Of a stretch of 64,000 nucleotides of DNA, positions 10,801-20,572 are shown in pieces; within the stretch, counting starts at the first letter, position 1, and each line of letters begins with the position of its first letter. The notes under the pieces are model-generated. The model had not been told where the DNA came from and ran no database searches. It saw only the letters and a program-made list of their open reading frames with translations. The position numbers were made by a program, and so were the translations under genes. This DNA comes from Stemphylium vesicarium (taxonomy: Eukaryota; Ascomycota; Dothideomycetes; Pleosporales; Pleosporaceae), in NCBI GenBank assembly GCA_004380135.1, contig QXCR01000022.1, positions 186,001-250,000 on the forward strand, in the 5' to 3' direction.

Positions 10801-11770
10801 GTCTCAGGGAGAATCCGTCGCCCTCGTAGCGCTCTTCTTACCACAACTCCCTCAAGAGCCGACCCAACCCTCCGAATCCCCCGACAACTTTGAGGCTCTC
10901 TCCACAGCCATCACCGAATCCCAACCCTCTTCCACCTGGCAGCTCGCATGCAGCTTCTCCATCGCCGACGCCCTGCGACCTGAAGCCCCAGGCGTAATCA
11001 CCGCCCTACAAGCCCGCGGCATAGACGTCTGGATGCTCTCCGGCGACAACCCCACGACCGCCAATGCCGTGGGCGCTCAAGTCGGGATCCCCTCTTCCAA
11101 CATCATCGCGGGTGTTCTCCCCGACCAAAAAGCCGAAAAGATCAAGTACCTCCAGCAAACACTTACCAAGCCCTCCAAGTCCCTCTTCCACATCCCCTTC
11201 TTGGATAAAACCAAGCAGAAAACCAAGCGAGCTACGGTAGCCATGGTAGGCGACGGAATCAACGACGCCCCTGCGCTTTCTACCGCTGATCTCTCCATCG
11301 CTATCGGATCTGGCTCCGACATCGCGCTGAGCTCCTCATCCTTTATCCTCATCAATAGCCGCCTCACCACTATCCTCACTCTCCTCGACCTCTCACGCGT
11401 CGTGTTCCGTCGCGTATACTTCAACTTCGGTTGGGCGCTCATCTACAACATGATCGCCATGCCTATTGCCGCCGGCGTCCTCTTCCCCATCACCACGGGC
11501 GAAAAGAAAATGGATATGCATCATAATGGCGTCGGGATGGAGGGCGGCATGGCCATGGAGGACACGGGCAGGAAGCATATTAGGTTGGATCCTGTGTGGG
11601 CTAGTCTGGCTATGGCGTTGAGTAGTGTGAGTGTGGTTTGTAGCTCCTTGGCGCTGAGGAGTAAGCTGCCTGGTGTGGGGTTTAGATTCAAGCATGGGGA
11701 AGAGGGTGAAAGGGAGACGGTGGATGGTGTTGGCAAGAAGAGGAAGGCCAAGGAGGCGGAAATGGTTTGA
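7886..11770 (+). CDS. Copper-transporting P1B-type ATPase with four heavy-metal-associated domains
   Basis: An intronless 1294-aa frame. Four CxxC metal sites precede the membrane domain: LHCPSC (C29/C32), GMTCSSC (C218/C221), GLTCSAC (C308/C311) and GMFCHHC (C390/C393). The catalytic core has TGES at about 698 (actuator), the intramembrane CPC at 816-818, DKTGT at about 861 (phosphorylated Asp), an SNHPIAHAL His-Pro motif (nucleotide domain) and GDGINDAPAL at about 1122. The last helices carry YNMIAMP and MALSS, the signatures of Cu(+)-specific P1B-1 pumps. Between them is an unusual Met/His-rich loop (residues about 1209-1225). It exports Cu(+) from the cytosol, either into the Golgi for cuproenzymes (Ccc2/ATP7 role) or across the plasma membrane for resistance (Crp1/CrpA role); sequence alone does not decide. 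The ATG follows a CACC context. Confidence 0.95.
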   Translation: MSPPAPLPKLRDPQDDTTTTTCFISNLHCPSCVDGIQASLSALDPAPQDVFISIVSHSVVVRHATSLNLDDITGSLEAAGFEIHSVFQNNKAVKDPVEVRNSSAEGKTVEWHTSLERAVNSWLHPTKPDGPSDDMKKKEAHLAQCEQCKREGGGIGLNSEEALPCKPHPIIAASPRASVDDCASAEPKSPASENFVAVDVPTNTKPCKTTLAITGMTCSSCVSAITHAVQELPWVQSVNVNLLTNSAAVVFSGKEKCDELVETIEDCGFDVTVETLEEVHGTTSEGVTSSKQQTGKWRATYSLGGLTCSACVGNVNRALELHTWIQKVDVNLISNSATVIFTGKEHLPEIKESIEDVGYTATLDQVIQEGTTVTETIERAIAIQIDGMFCHHCPQNIIRELQEAFADKDNFVLEDPLISLEKPVLRVKYVPDPPNITIRRIFAAITSLNPVFKPSVSHPPTIEERARQMHKQERTRIMFRLLLCIVIAIPTFILGIVFMSLVSSEHPVRKYLMGKMWAGNVTRLSWALFILATPVYFFATDTFHRRALKELKSMWRPGSRTPYLHRFTRFGSMNMLISLGTTIAYLASIVELILAATKTSSGSMNDSYFDAVVFLTMFLLVGRFLEAYSKAKTGDAVTSLGKLRPNETILVDSENGDTKIATDLLEIGDVVRVHHGTSPPFDGDIIEGSSNFDESSLTGESRPVKKSEGDTVYSGTVNKGAPVKITITTVSGTSMLDQIINAVREGQSHRAPVERAADIITSHFVPFVIAVAIITWLVWLILGTTGAIPSEWKNEAAGGWELWSLRFAIAVFVIACPCGIGLAAPTALFVGGGLAAKHGILVRGGGEAFQEASSLDCIVFDKTGTLTQGGDPAVTNHKFSGGQNGPLVLGIVKALEENSNHPIAHALVWFCNKEEHAIPAAVNVDEVPGKGLKGTFRVDGQDITAIVGNESFMTDHHVSIPTEDAALLQKWKSQGESVALVALFLPQLPQEPTQPSESPDNFEALSTAITESQPSSTWQLACSFSIADALRPEAPGVITALQARGIDVWMLSGDNPTTANAVGAQVGIPSSNIIAGVLPDQKAEKIKYLQQTLTKPSKSLFHIPFLDKTKQKTKRATVAMVGDGINDAPALSTADLSIAIGSGSDIALSSSSFILINSRLTTILTLLDLSRVVFRRVYFNFGWALIYNMIAMPIAAGVLFPITTGEKKMDMHHNGVGMEGGMAMEDTGRKHIRLDPVWASLAMALSSVSVVCSSLALRSKLPGVGFRFKHGEEGERETVDGVGKKRKAKEAEMV

Positions 11771-12239
11771 AAATTCACATTGAAAGTAGCTTTGTCAGAT
11801 TGGAGGTAGATGCAGTAGCATGGGTTGTCATAATAGTATTCGCTCATTAATAACAAAACGATGAAGGACGATAAACAAATTGCACCTGAACCTCTCAACG
11901 CGAGACCCAGTAAGCCGTTTCCTCCTACTGCGCATCACCCCTCGCCTCTGCTGGCAAGGGAAGCCATCCTAGATATAGGACACCATCAAGCTCGATTAAC
12001 TTCGAGCATCCGCGTCCTGACTTGATGCATTTTGCACACGCCTCCTCTCCATTGTTGAGCTCACACTTGTCCCTAGCGTGGCTGATGATGTTACATTGGA
12101 CACAGTACTGTCCCATGAGTCTGTCATCCCGGTTGAGTAGTCTGGCAAATTCTTTCCAATTACTATTACCTCTTGCGAACCTCTTGCTCTCTTCTTCGAT
12201 GTACTTCGCCATACAGCCATCGAGCTGGTCTGCGGGCAC

Positions 12240-12295
12240 CAAAGTCCGGGCACTGCTGTACCAAAGACCGGGCACTGCTGTCCCAAACTCGTGAC
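12240..12295. repeat. 22-bp tandem duplication inside the pseudogene
   Basis: Two near-identical 22-base units (core gggcactgctgt with ccaaag spacers) lie head to tail, with a third partial copy (ggcaccaaagtcc) beside them. The unit is not a multiple of three, so each duplication shifts the reading frame. Confidence 0.7.
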
Positions 12296-14069
12296 GGAGG
12301 GGTATCGTTCTTGGAGAGCTTGCCTGAAGCGCGCCTCGGCGTTGTTGTCTTTCTTTGCACAGCTGACTGCTTCGACAAAGGCTTGCTATCAGAGCCAAAC
12401 TGCCTAAGTGGGCGGAAGACGAATTTCGAGGTCGACGAGAGGTTTGCTGCTGCACGCGAGTTAAATTATCAAGATCATCAACATCGTTGGGACGAAGAGG
12501 ACTTCGTGCCCTGGTCTGGTCTTCCTTGTTGCCAAAAACAACTGAACTGTTGTCAGGGCGTATTGGGGAAAAGTGGAACCGCTTGGCCGGTTTCGGAGGT
12601 CCCCGAGCTGTTTTTCTGGCCATCCGGTTCTGAACGACCTACAACTGGTTCACGTGGCTGGAAAAACATTTCTGTGTTTCTCCTGATAGCTGTTTCCGCC
12701 GCCCCTCCGATAGCTGGAACGAAAGCAGCGGCTGGAGTCACGTATGCAATCTCCGTCGGAAATAGTTCAGTACTACCCAATACTGGGGGAACACCTTCGA
12801 AAGCTGAAGGATTAGACCGCTGAGACCTCAGAGAAGCACTAAGATCAGGAATCTGGGCAAGACTTCTCGAATAAATCCCATCGCTGGCCTATATCTTCCT
12901 CTGGAGCCCAGTCCTCGGTCAACTGCTTCCCATAATCTGGGAGTAGAGTGACATCATTGCGAGATGGTTCTGGCCAGTCCTGACCAGGCCGCGTGGCCTG
13001 CAATGATGCTCGTGGAGCCATTCGCCCGCTCTGTGGCCATCGACATCGCTTTTTCGCGGGAGGCGCCGACATATTAGCATCAGTCGGTGGGGTGGGACCT
13101 TCATTATGGGAAGGAAGTACTGCGAGCGCACCCCGCATGGCGTCCTACCATACCGCTCGAACCTTGATGGTGCGGCGCTGCTCTGCGTCGACTTTACGGT
13201 TCACTTGGTCAAATACCCCGACTTTGTTATCCACATAGTCTTCGAGAATCTCGTGCAGTTTGTCGTTGTGCTCTCGCGCGGGCAGCTCGTAGGATGGCCA
13301 TGGGCCGAGGGGTACACCGAGACGAGACAAGTGCTCGAATGGTGCCCTATACATTCTTGAAACACAACTCTTTCCCCAAATCGGAGAAACTTTGCTTTAT
13401 CTGCTAGTTCAAAGTCATGAGGGAGCTTGAAGCCGAAATGCTGGCTTCCTGTCTCAATACTGGCGCTCAATGTTTGTAAGAGATCAGTGAGTTCAGCTTC
13501 CCATGTCAAGACAGATTCCGCTACAAGCCTAGCTTCTTTCAGCCTTTGCACTATTGCTTGCAGCTGAAATTCATCGGGCCGCAAAATTTCTGTGACTGAG
13601 ATATATCTTGGTTGGGCAGGTACGCGGCGCTCGAGCGCTGCTTTCTGAGCGCTGAGTCGTTCTTCGAGTTCGGCTTCAAACTGCGCTTTCTGCTGTTCAA
13701 AATCTTCTTTTTAAACTCTGAGCGCCTCTACAAGCTGCTCAGCATGCTCTACCTGCATGGCGTTTATCTCAGCTTCGTGAGCTCGCTTCATGTCTGCGAT
13801 CTCTGCGGCTGCAGCCGCTTGTTTAATTTTGCCTTCAATCGGTCTGAGAAGGTTTCGGAGACGCGACGCCTCAGCTTCGTCAGCCCGTGATGGAGCATTG
13901 GAGCCTTCTGCGGCCTGACGTCCCTCTAAACTGAGGATATCGTCCATGGCTTTGTCTGCTGAATCTTGGCCAATGTAGTTCGCCATTTGTATCGTTCTTC
14001 GCTAGGGAGCATGTTTCTGCCCCCAAATTTCGTGGTTTTGCAGGAACAGTTCCATCCGCGCGTGGTTGT

Positions 14070-14100
14070 GGCGATGGAGGTGGTGGTGGTGGTGGTGTTG
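14070..14100. repeat. GGT-type trinucleotide run
   Basis: A run of about seven gtg/ggt units (tggaggtggtggtggtggtg). On the minus strand it encodes the Pro run of the pseudogene leader. Confidence 0.7.
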
Positions 14101-14303
14101 ACAAGAGGTGAGTCCGGTGAGGTTTGAGGCTACCCTCGCCCCTTCCTCGTCCGGCAGGCGCACCTCAAACAAGCGCTTCACGTGATTCCGGTCAATATTG
14201 ATTACCCAGGTAGGTATCCCACTCATTGCGTGATTACTACTAATTTGCGTGGCTATCATAACAAAGGCCGAGTCTGCGATCAAGGGCAGAGTCCATGGTA
14301 ACC

Positions 14304-15224
14304 CTACCGCATGAGTATCTCCCCATCCCAAACTCCAAACCCAACCTTTCCTCCCTCGCCTGCCACCACCGCTGCCTCACCGTCAACCCATCCCTGAACC
14401 AGCATCTCAGCATGCTCTCTGACCAGCGTCTTCCCTTCTTCATCAACAAGACACAACAAGACCATCCACTCAGCTTTTCCGTCAACATCAATGAACGGAT
14501 GCATATCAGGCTGCGAGTCCCTACCTGCCCAGCGGTACAGCGACGAATAAGCTTTCAGCGCCGGAGGTGCAACAGACTGTATGCATTGAACAAGACTCTC
14601 CTGCAGCTTCAGGGCGACGTCTCCAGCAGCTGCGGAGCTAGAAGAAGGAGGCAGGGTAATATCCACACCAACCAAGACCGATTTCGGTGCTGTTGGCTTG
14701 GTTCCTTGGGGACTCAGGATGCGGGCTGGAAGGTTCTGAAAGGCCTCTCCTTGCCCTTTTCCAACTTCTTCATAGACGGCAAACCGAGCGTCCACAATGT
14801 CGAATACCATCATCTCCCCGTCCTTCCCACCACCACCACCGGTTTTCCCCCCATCTTCTGGATACCCTACCTTCTCTTCCTCTTCACCTAGCGCCCTCGT
14901 ATTTTCTAGATTCAACGCCCGGCTGATACCGTAATACGCTTCACTCTTCAGCGCACCTACATCGCTTAGGATACACGCGTACACGTATGTCGGTCGCAGC
15001 CCTTCTTTGACTTCGTGCGAGTACTTGGCGTTGCCTTCGGGTGCGGCGAAGCGTACATCAGCTGTGACTTTGCCGCCGGTGGAAGGATCGGCGGTCATGT
15101 TGAGCATGTCGCGGAAATGCAGCTTAGTCCAGCGGAGGAAGGTGGCCGCATTGTCTGGTGTGGGGTTGAAGAGACGTGGGTGGACGAGCAGGATGCCGGG
15201 TTTGAGGGGCGAGGAGGATGCCAT
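14304..15224 (-). CDS. Conserved-looking protein of unknown function (possible EthD-like fold)
   Basis: An intronless 306-aa frame. The frame extends upstream to 15404, but I place the start at the internal ATG at 15224 (MASSSPLKPGILLVHPRL). The 60 codons above it are low-complexity and look like 5' UTR. The N-terminus (GILLVHPRLF, then ATFLRWTKLHFRDML) recalls the start of EthD or dimeric alpha-beta barrel proteins, with a strand, a loop and then an amphipathic helix. A second similar half may begin near LVGVDITLPP, and the C-terminal part has EWMVLLCLVDEEGKTLVREH. A Gly-rich linker (GGKTGGGGGKDGE) divides the two. No catalytic residues are evident, and the assignment is a weak inference. 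It lies between the broken gene and Rsc4, all on the minus strand. Confidence 0.6.
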   Translation of the reverse strand: MASSSPLKPGILLVHPRLFNPTPDNAATFLRWTKLHFRDMLNMTADPSTGGKVTADVRFAAPEGNAKYSHEVKEGLRPTYVYACILSDVGALKSEAYYGISRALNLENTRALGEEEEKVGYPEDGGKTGGGGGKDGEMMVFDIVDARFAVYEEVGKGQGEAFQNLPARILSPQGTKPTAPKSVLVGVDITLPPSSSSAAAGDVALKLQESLVQCIQSVAPPALKAYSSLYRWAGRDSQPDMHPFIDVDGKAEWMVLLCLVDEEGKTLVREHAEMLVQGWVDGEAAVVAGEGGKVGFGVWDGEILMR

Positions 15225-16085
15225 GGCTGAGAGTAGATGTATGGACAAGAGGTAGTAATAAGAGAAAAAAATTGAGCGGCTCTTTTCTGGGGTGATAAGA
15301 GGCTGGAGTGCGACTTTGAGTATGGTGTGGGGAGAAGCGATGTTGCTGACAGCTGACGAGTTTGATGTGAGAATAAGCAAATACTTTAAGAGGCAGGATG
15401 CCATGCCATCTTTATCCTTCGTACAAATGAAAAGAGAACAAAAAGAAACGACCCTTTACATTGTACGCCATCCTTCCCTTACACTGCGGGCGCTTACTCG
15501 TCGACGGAAAATGGACGTTGGAGTTCCGGCCTCGCAGCTTGCAGGAACGCATCCCCGCACTCCCTGCCTGCATTGCACATACGCATTCTCCCGAATAGGA
15601 TATAGACCTGCATGTACACACGTCCACGTACACCCCTTACACAAACGGCCCCGTCGGGCGGGCTACAAGATTCAGAATAATTGATTCGACATCTTTGAAC
15701 TGGTTTCCCATCTCGTACACACAAGCGCGGAATGAATCATCGCGCTTTTTGCCTTGTCGACTAATACCACACCACACGCATACACTACACCACCTACCCT
15801 TTCATATCCAGTCTCGCCTAGCCCCCCGCCCATCGCCCAATTTGAGGTATATGACCGACCGCCCTTGAATAAACAAGTAAAAGGGAAAGTAAAAGAAAGC
15901 AAGTCCATGTAAACTCCCCAGACTCTTGAATGCTCCGATGCTATATCGTTGAAAATAAAAACAAAACGCCCCGCAGCCTAGAAGTAAACCAGGAAAGCGT
16001 ACGGGCTACGCCAATGCCACTTCTAGATGACTGGCGGGCTAAGCTCTTCTTCCTTGACTACCATAGTACCCAAGTCGTCGGATGA
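15225..16085. other. Intergenic: 5' flank of the unknown gene and 3' UTR of RSC4
   Basis: No supported gene. The left side contains the promoter of the 306-aa gene and the right side the Rsc4 3' UTR. Several short antisense frames have no motifs. Confidence 0.4.
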
Positions 16086-18743
16086 CTAATTCGTCGACTG
16101 TCGTGGCAAATGCAGGAAAATAGTACACTTCTCAATCTCGACGTCTTCTTTCTTCTGCGCACCACCATTCTCAATCTGCTCTTTGCGCTCCTTCTCTGCC
16201 ACGATTTCCACCTCGATGCGGTTGACGCCACCGAGGAGTTTCGCTTCGAAAAGTGGTTCGCCCTTCTTCTTTCCGCCCTCGTAGCCCGGTCCTGGGGTAG
16301 CGCCGTTGATTCCTGCTGTGACGGGAACACGGTTGGCTTCCAGGGTCTTGTTGCCGTTCACTGTAACGAAAAGGCGGTACATCCGGCTGGTGAGCGCAAT
16401 GGGAACCTTGGGTACGACCTGTATGTAGGAGTTGGCGGGTGCAACGACCATGGTAGCACTGTAGATTGTCTTTTGCTTGTCGGCAAGAATATTGACAGAC
16501 CACGGGTTCGACGCAGTGAGCGCAGGATGGGTGTTTAGTGTGATCTTAGGTATCAGTGCCTCTTCGTGGCCTATATCATCGTCAGCAAGAATATCAAGAA
16601 TGAACAGAAGATTGTACTCACTCTTCAATGGAACCTTCCTGAAACAGTCTACACGCGCTACAGGCGGAGGTGCATAGTAACTTGGCGGCTGGGGCGTCGG
16701 GGCATAGTTGCCGTTTGGCAGACCAACACCATTTGGATGTGGACTACCGCTTGCTGGACGGGACATGGCTTGCGGTGGAGCCATATTCGGGTGCGGTGTT
16801 TGTGCTGGCACACTGAGTCTTGCGCTGTCAGGCGCAGTGCTTGCTGGCCTTATTGCGCTCAACGCTGGAGATTGCACATCCTGCTTGACACCATTGACAG
16901 CAGGAGGAGAGCCTGCAGTCTTGCTTTGGGCAGCCGAAGCAACACCTCTTGGTCCGGTGAACGGATTGGCGGGTGCTCCAGGCGTCCCTGCCTCTCCAGA
17001 TGGGGCCCGTGATGAACGATTGCCCATGCTGTTAAGGACATGCCGTTGTTGTCGCAAAAGAGCATCGTTGTCGACGATGACACCAGGAGTCGCGGAGTCG
17101 CGGGCACTCGGGGTATTGGGTTCCGCGCCTGGGCTTGCTTTGAGTTTCAGCTTCAGCTGCTGTTTAGGAGCGGGTGCCGCCGTTGACATGTTGAGTTTGA
17201 GCTTCGGCTGCGATGGTTCGTTGACCTTGGACTTGGCCTCTTCGAGTTTCTTGTAGAAGATTTCCTGTGCTGGTCAGTACGGAACGATATGATTCAAGGC
17301 AGTGATGCGCACCTCAAGCTCTAGCGAGAGATTATAGATATCGCTTCCGTCTTCGTTGTAGATGCGGGCATTCTTCCAGATAAGACTGAATGAGCTCTCG
17401 AAGGCATCCCATGTTTTAAAGAGAGTGTGTCCAGTGGGTGCTTCTCGTCCAACGACGCCGCGGACCTTTTTCTGTATCGCAGAAAGTGACATGGGGTCCT
17501 TAATCAGCTGGTAGTAGTCCTTCAAGCTACGCGACGGCAGGTTCTGGAACGGGACAAATATCTGCAGACCTTGGCTGGGTGGTGTTAGCATTGAAATGAT
17601 GCAGTTGTGGTATACGACTTACTCCTCATAGTCCATAATCTCCCTCACGATCTGTTCCTGAGCCTGTTGGAATGTCTTTCCCGCGTAATCACCGCCATCA
17701 TTGTCATCCAGGGCTACAGACGCAGACTGCCGCAGTTTCGAAGGGGCTGGTGTAGCCGACGCTGCAAGGGCGGCCGCTCGCCGAGGGCGTTCGGTGGTGT
17801 CTGAGGTAACGGGTGTCTGTGCCACTCTGGGGGTTGACGTGACGCGGGGCGAGGGCTTTGACGGGGTCGAGTTGTCCTCGCCGGGGATGGGTGTGGCTAC
17901 TGCGACATAGTTGCCGTCTCGGTATGCTGGGTTGTGCTTGACCATCCAATTCGAGGCCGTCTTGCGTAGGCGCTCAGCATCTTCGTATATAATGGACTTC
18001 TTATCATTGAATGCCTTTGCGTTGTTGACGAGTCGCTTGCAGTCGCTTTCAACCTGGGCGAGGCTGGTGTATTCTCCGTTGTTCAATTTGGCCTCGATGG
18101 TGTCTATAGCAATGGGCAGCTTGGTGAATTCGTAGTAGTCGGGCACTTCGTCCTAGGCGCAACTGTTAGTCGGGAGCGTGTTGGAGGCGCATTCCGGGCG
18201 TACCTTGTCTGGGAGCGAGAGAAAGTGGACTGCAATGGGTCGTCCACTGTAGGCTGTCAGTGGCCATGCGAGACTAGTGACAGAGGTAGAGCACGTACGT
18301 CTTGTCCTTTGCCTGCTTCAAGCTGTCCAGGAACTTCAAGCCCGCCGTCGTCGTCGACGCTACCGTTTCCGAGTTCGCACTGGTGTCGGCCTGCACGCAA
18401 GCGGTCCGCTGTCAGCATTGTTCGCCTGATTATTTCTCAATGTTCCTCTGCGGGCCATGGATGCATCGCCTGCGCGCGCGTCGTGTTGGGGGAGCGAGGA
18501 GGGGCCGACGGAGGTGATGGCCTACTCGTCGAACCCCCCAGGAGTGTCGCGCGTTCTTGTTTAGGAGCCATCCCGCATCGCGACCAACACGCCTCGTGCA
18601 TCTCCAGAACACCACCGACGATGCATCTGCCATCCCTCATGGACTGCACGTACCGTCCCTTTCTGTCGCTTCGCAGGGCGACTGTCATGCTCACCCACAG
18701 CGGCGCTCGCGGCTTTCCGCTTCGAGGCGCTCTCCATTTCCAC
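16086..18743 (-). CDS. RSC4: Rsc4-like double-bromodomain subunit of the RSC/SWI-SNF chromatin remodeller
   Basis: Seven exons, 18743-18654, 18390-18299, 18246-18204, 18152-17623, 17574-17313, 17264-16622 and 16570-16086, join to 714 aa. Bromodomain 1 spans roughly residues 45-145 (RPIAVHFLSLPDKDEVPDYY, then LVNNAKAFNDKKSIIYEDA). Bromodomain 2 spans about 250-340 (FQNLPSRSLKDYYQLIKDPM, then IWKNARIYNEDGSDIY). Both keep the Asn that contacts acetyl-lysine. After a Pro/Ser/Ala-rich linker, the C-terminal third (ITLNTHPALTASNPWSVNIL, then VNGNKTLEANRVPV) matches the conserved C-terminal domain of fungal Rsc4, which anchors it in the complex. The last intron (16621-16571) is 51 nt with no in-frame stop, so retention would add 17 residues. 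The basic N-terminus (KRKAASAA) looks like a nuclear signal. Confidence 0.9.
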
Positions 18744-19147
18744 TAATTTCCTGGTCGCGTAGTCTGGCCGAGCGAATTCCAGAGCGTCTCAAGCCGGGTA
18801 ACGATCGTGGCGGCGGTGCAGTGAATTGCGCGTTCGGTCGTCAACCCGGTGGACGCGCCGCAGTGTTCAATCTAGGGTTCCCGACTTCGCCAAGAGGAGG
18901 CGCACGAGCCACACTGCATCACAGGTACAGGGCAGTCATTGTCCACCACCACATCACCGGCACCAACACGGAAGAAAGACATGGCAAACACTCATATAAT
19001 AATGGACGTGTGACTGCCTGGAGCATCCTAGCTATTGTCTCCCAGGGGTATACACGGAACAATGAGACCCAGCGCTAATACTGCAGCAAACCCAACATGT
19101 TTGTACCAACAGCTCAGAAACAAGGAAAGCTTGCCTAGGTACGCCGT
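18744..19147. other. Short intergenic region between RSC4 start and CaM-kinase end
   Basis: This holds the upstream region of RSC4 (minus strand) and the 3' UTR of the kinase. Frames present are short and without motifs. Confidence 0.4.
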
Positions 19148-20572
19148 TTACTTCTTCGCCGGCTCTCCCGCTGCTGCGTTCTTCTCGAACTCTGCTCGTG
19201 CCTCCTGCTCCTTCATCTCGCGTACCTTGGCCAGTACCACCTCGCGGAAGATGGCTCCCTTGGCAATTCTGCTCAGACGTCCAGGTCCCTTGCCGGTGCC
19301 CACATTTTCTTTGGTCGCGAGACCCTTGTCGTCTGAGTTTGCTGCAATAGCCTCGCCTGCCGCCTGGCGGGCATTGGCAGGTACGTCGGCCTCTCCAGGT
19401 ACGTCTTCCTCGTCGTCTTCCTGCATCTTGAGCGCTTCGATGCGGTTCGCAAGCTTGACCATTTCGATACCGCGCCTGAGACGGGCCTTGGCGGCGTATG
19501 CCTTGATCTCTGGCACCAAGTTGTGGTCGGTGGCAGTGCTTCCACTAAGCCATACGTGCTTGAGGGCAGCCTGAAACTGTTAGTTACAAGTTGATGGACG
19601 AAAGAGGTCTGCTTACTTCACTTGTTGGTCTCTTGTTTGGGTCCGGCTCGAGGAGCTTCTTGATGAACTCCTTAGCTTCCGGGCTCACTTCTTTCCAGTA
19701 GCGCTCGTGGAAGATGACGCGACCGTTCTTGCATTCCTCAATCAGGTCCGCAAGGTTCTCTGACCGGAACGGCGAGTATCCGCAGAGAAGTGTGTATGTG
19801 ATGACACCCATGGACCACATATCGACGGGCTTGCCATGACCCTTCTTGAGCATGACTTCAGGCGCAGCATATCCGAACGAGCCAGCCATGGTAGTCAGGA
19901 CCTCGCTCTTTGAGTCCAGCATCTTGGCGATACCGAAATCGGCAAGTACGAGGGAAGAGTTCGCGTCGCGTGTGAGGTATAGAAGGTTCTCTGGCTTGAG
20001 ATCTGTCTAGTGTCAGCGGCGGCTATGGCGGAAAGGTACAGGCGCAACATACCTCTGTGGACAACGTTGCTCTGGTGCAGGTAATTGACTGCGTCGAGCA
20101 CTTGTCGGATCGTCTCGGCAGCGTCTTTCTCAGTGAACTTTCCCTTTTCGCAAATGCGGTCGAACAGCTCTCCGCCAGTTGCCAATTGGGTCACAATATA
20201 GTACTTGTCCTGGGAAATGTTAGCTTCCCAACTTCCCTTATCGCACCAAAATCATGCCTACCCTTGACTCGAACCAATCGTGGAACTTGACAATGTGCGG
20301 GTGCTTCATGCGCTGCAGCATCTCCAGCTCGTCGTAGACCATTTGCTCGTTTCCACGAACATTCTTCTTCAGGATGATCTTGACAGCGACCTTGCCCTCG
20401 GGGCAGTCAGCTTCCCTAACGATACCATATGTTCCGGCGCCCAGCGTCTTTCCGAAGCGGTATCGAGATCTGCGATTGGCACGTTCAGTATTGGTATGAG
20501 CGCGCGCGGGGTATGAGAGAGCACGAACTTGCGATCATAGCTTTCAGGCTGGCCGTGCAGCTTGTTGAGCAT
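19148..20572 (-). CDS. Calcium/calmodulin-dependent protein kinase type I
   Basis: Five exons, 20572-20529, 20469-20262, 20209-20053, 20002-19617 and 19570-19148, join to 405 aa. The start MLNKLHGQPESYDRK matches the short leader of fungal CaMKI (CmkA type). The kinase domain spans about residues 19-275: the glycine loop LGAGTYGIVREA, the VKIILKK lysine, HRDLKPENL (catalytic loop, split by intron 3 and restored by splicing), ADFGIAKML (DFG), AGSFGYAAPEVML (activation loop and APE) and DMWSMGVITYTLLCG. The C-terminal IEMVKLANRIEALKMQ is the likely autoinhibitory/calmodulin-binding helix. The tail ends in a conserved AKGAIFREVVLAKVREMKE. The product is a cytosolic Ser/Thr kinase in Ca2+ signalling. 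The first donor, GTTCGT, is slightly off consensus, but it is the only one that keeps the conserved YDRK-SRYRFG join. Confidence 0.93.

Larger units (their letters stand above)
11925..14104 (-). pseudogene. Broken coiled-coil / Cys-rich gene
   Basis: Protein-like sequence runs through three minus frames. It begins with a Pro-rich leader (MSTPPPPPPPSPQPR, 14104) and shifts frame near 13990 to MANYIGQDSADKAMDDILS and a coiled coil. A TAA at 13711-13713 follows, then the same frame resumes (EDFEQQKAQFEAELEERL, then RPDEFQLQAIVQRLKEARLV). It shifts near 13355 to LHEILEDYVDNKVGVFDQ, meets TAG 13145-13147, shifts again near 12850 and near 12590, and ends at 11925. The C-terminus holds a Cys/His cluster (CVQCNIISHARDKC, then ACAKCIKSGRGC) like a small zinc-binding module. 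A 22-bp tandem duplication at about 12247-12290 is one of the frame-breaking lesions. From memory, similar proteins form a repeated family in Pleosporales, of unknown function. A multi-intron gene is less likely, because the breaks lack splice signals. Confidence 0.6.

Noticed and set aside
12173..12823. 216-codon + strand frame over the broken gene
   Set aside because: The minus-strand reading has the coherent Cys/His module and the coiled coil; the + frame has neither.
14304..15404. Longer N-terminus of the 306-aa protein starting at 15404
   Set aside because: The extra 60 residues are hydrophobic/Ser-rich without conservation features, while MASSSPLKPG at 15224 directly precedes the first structured strand.
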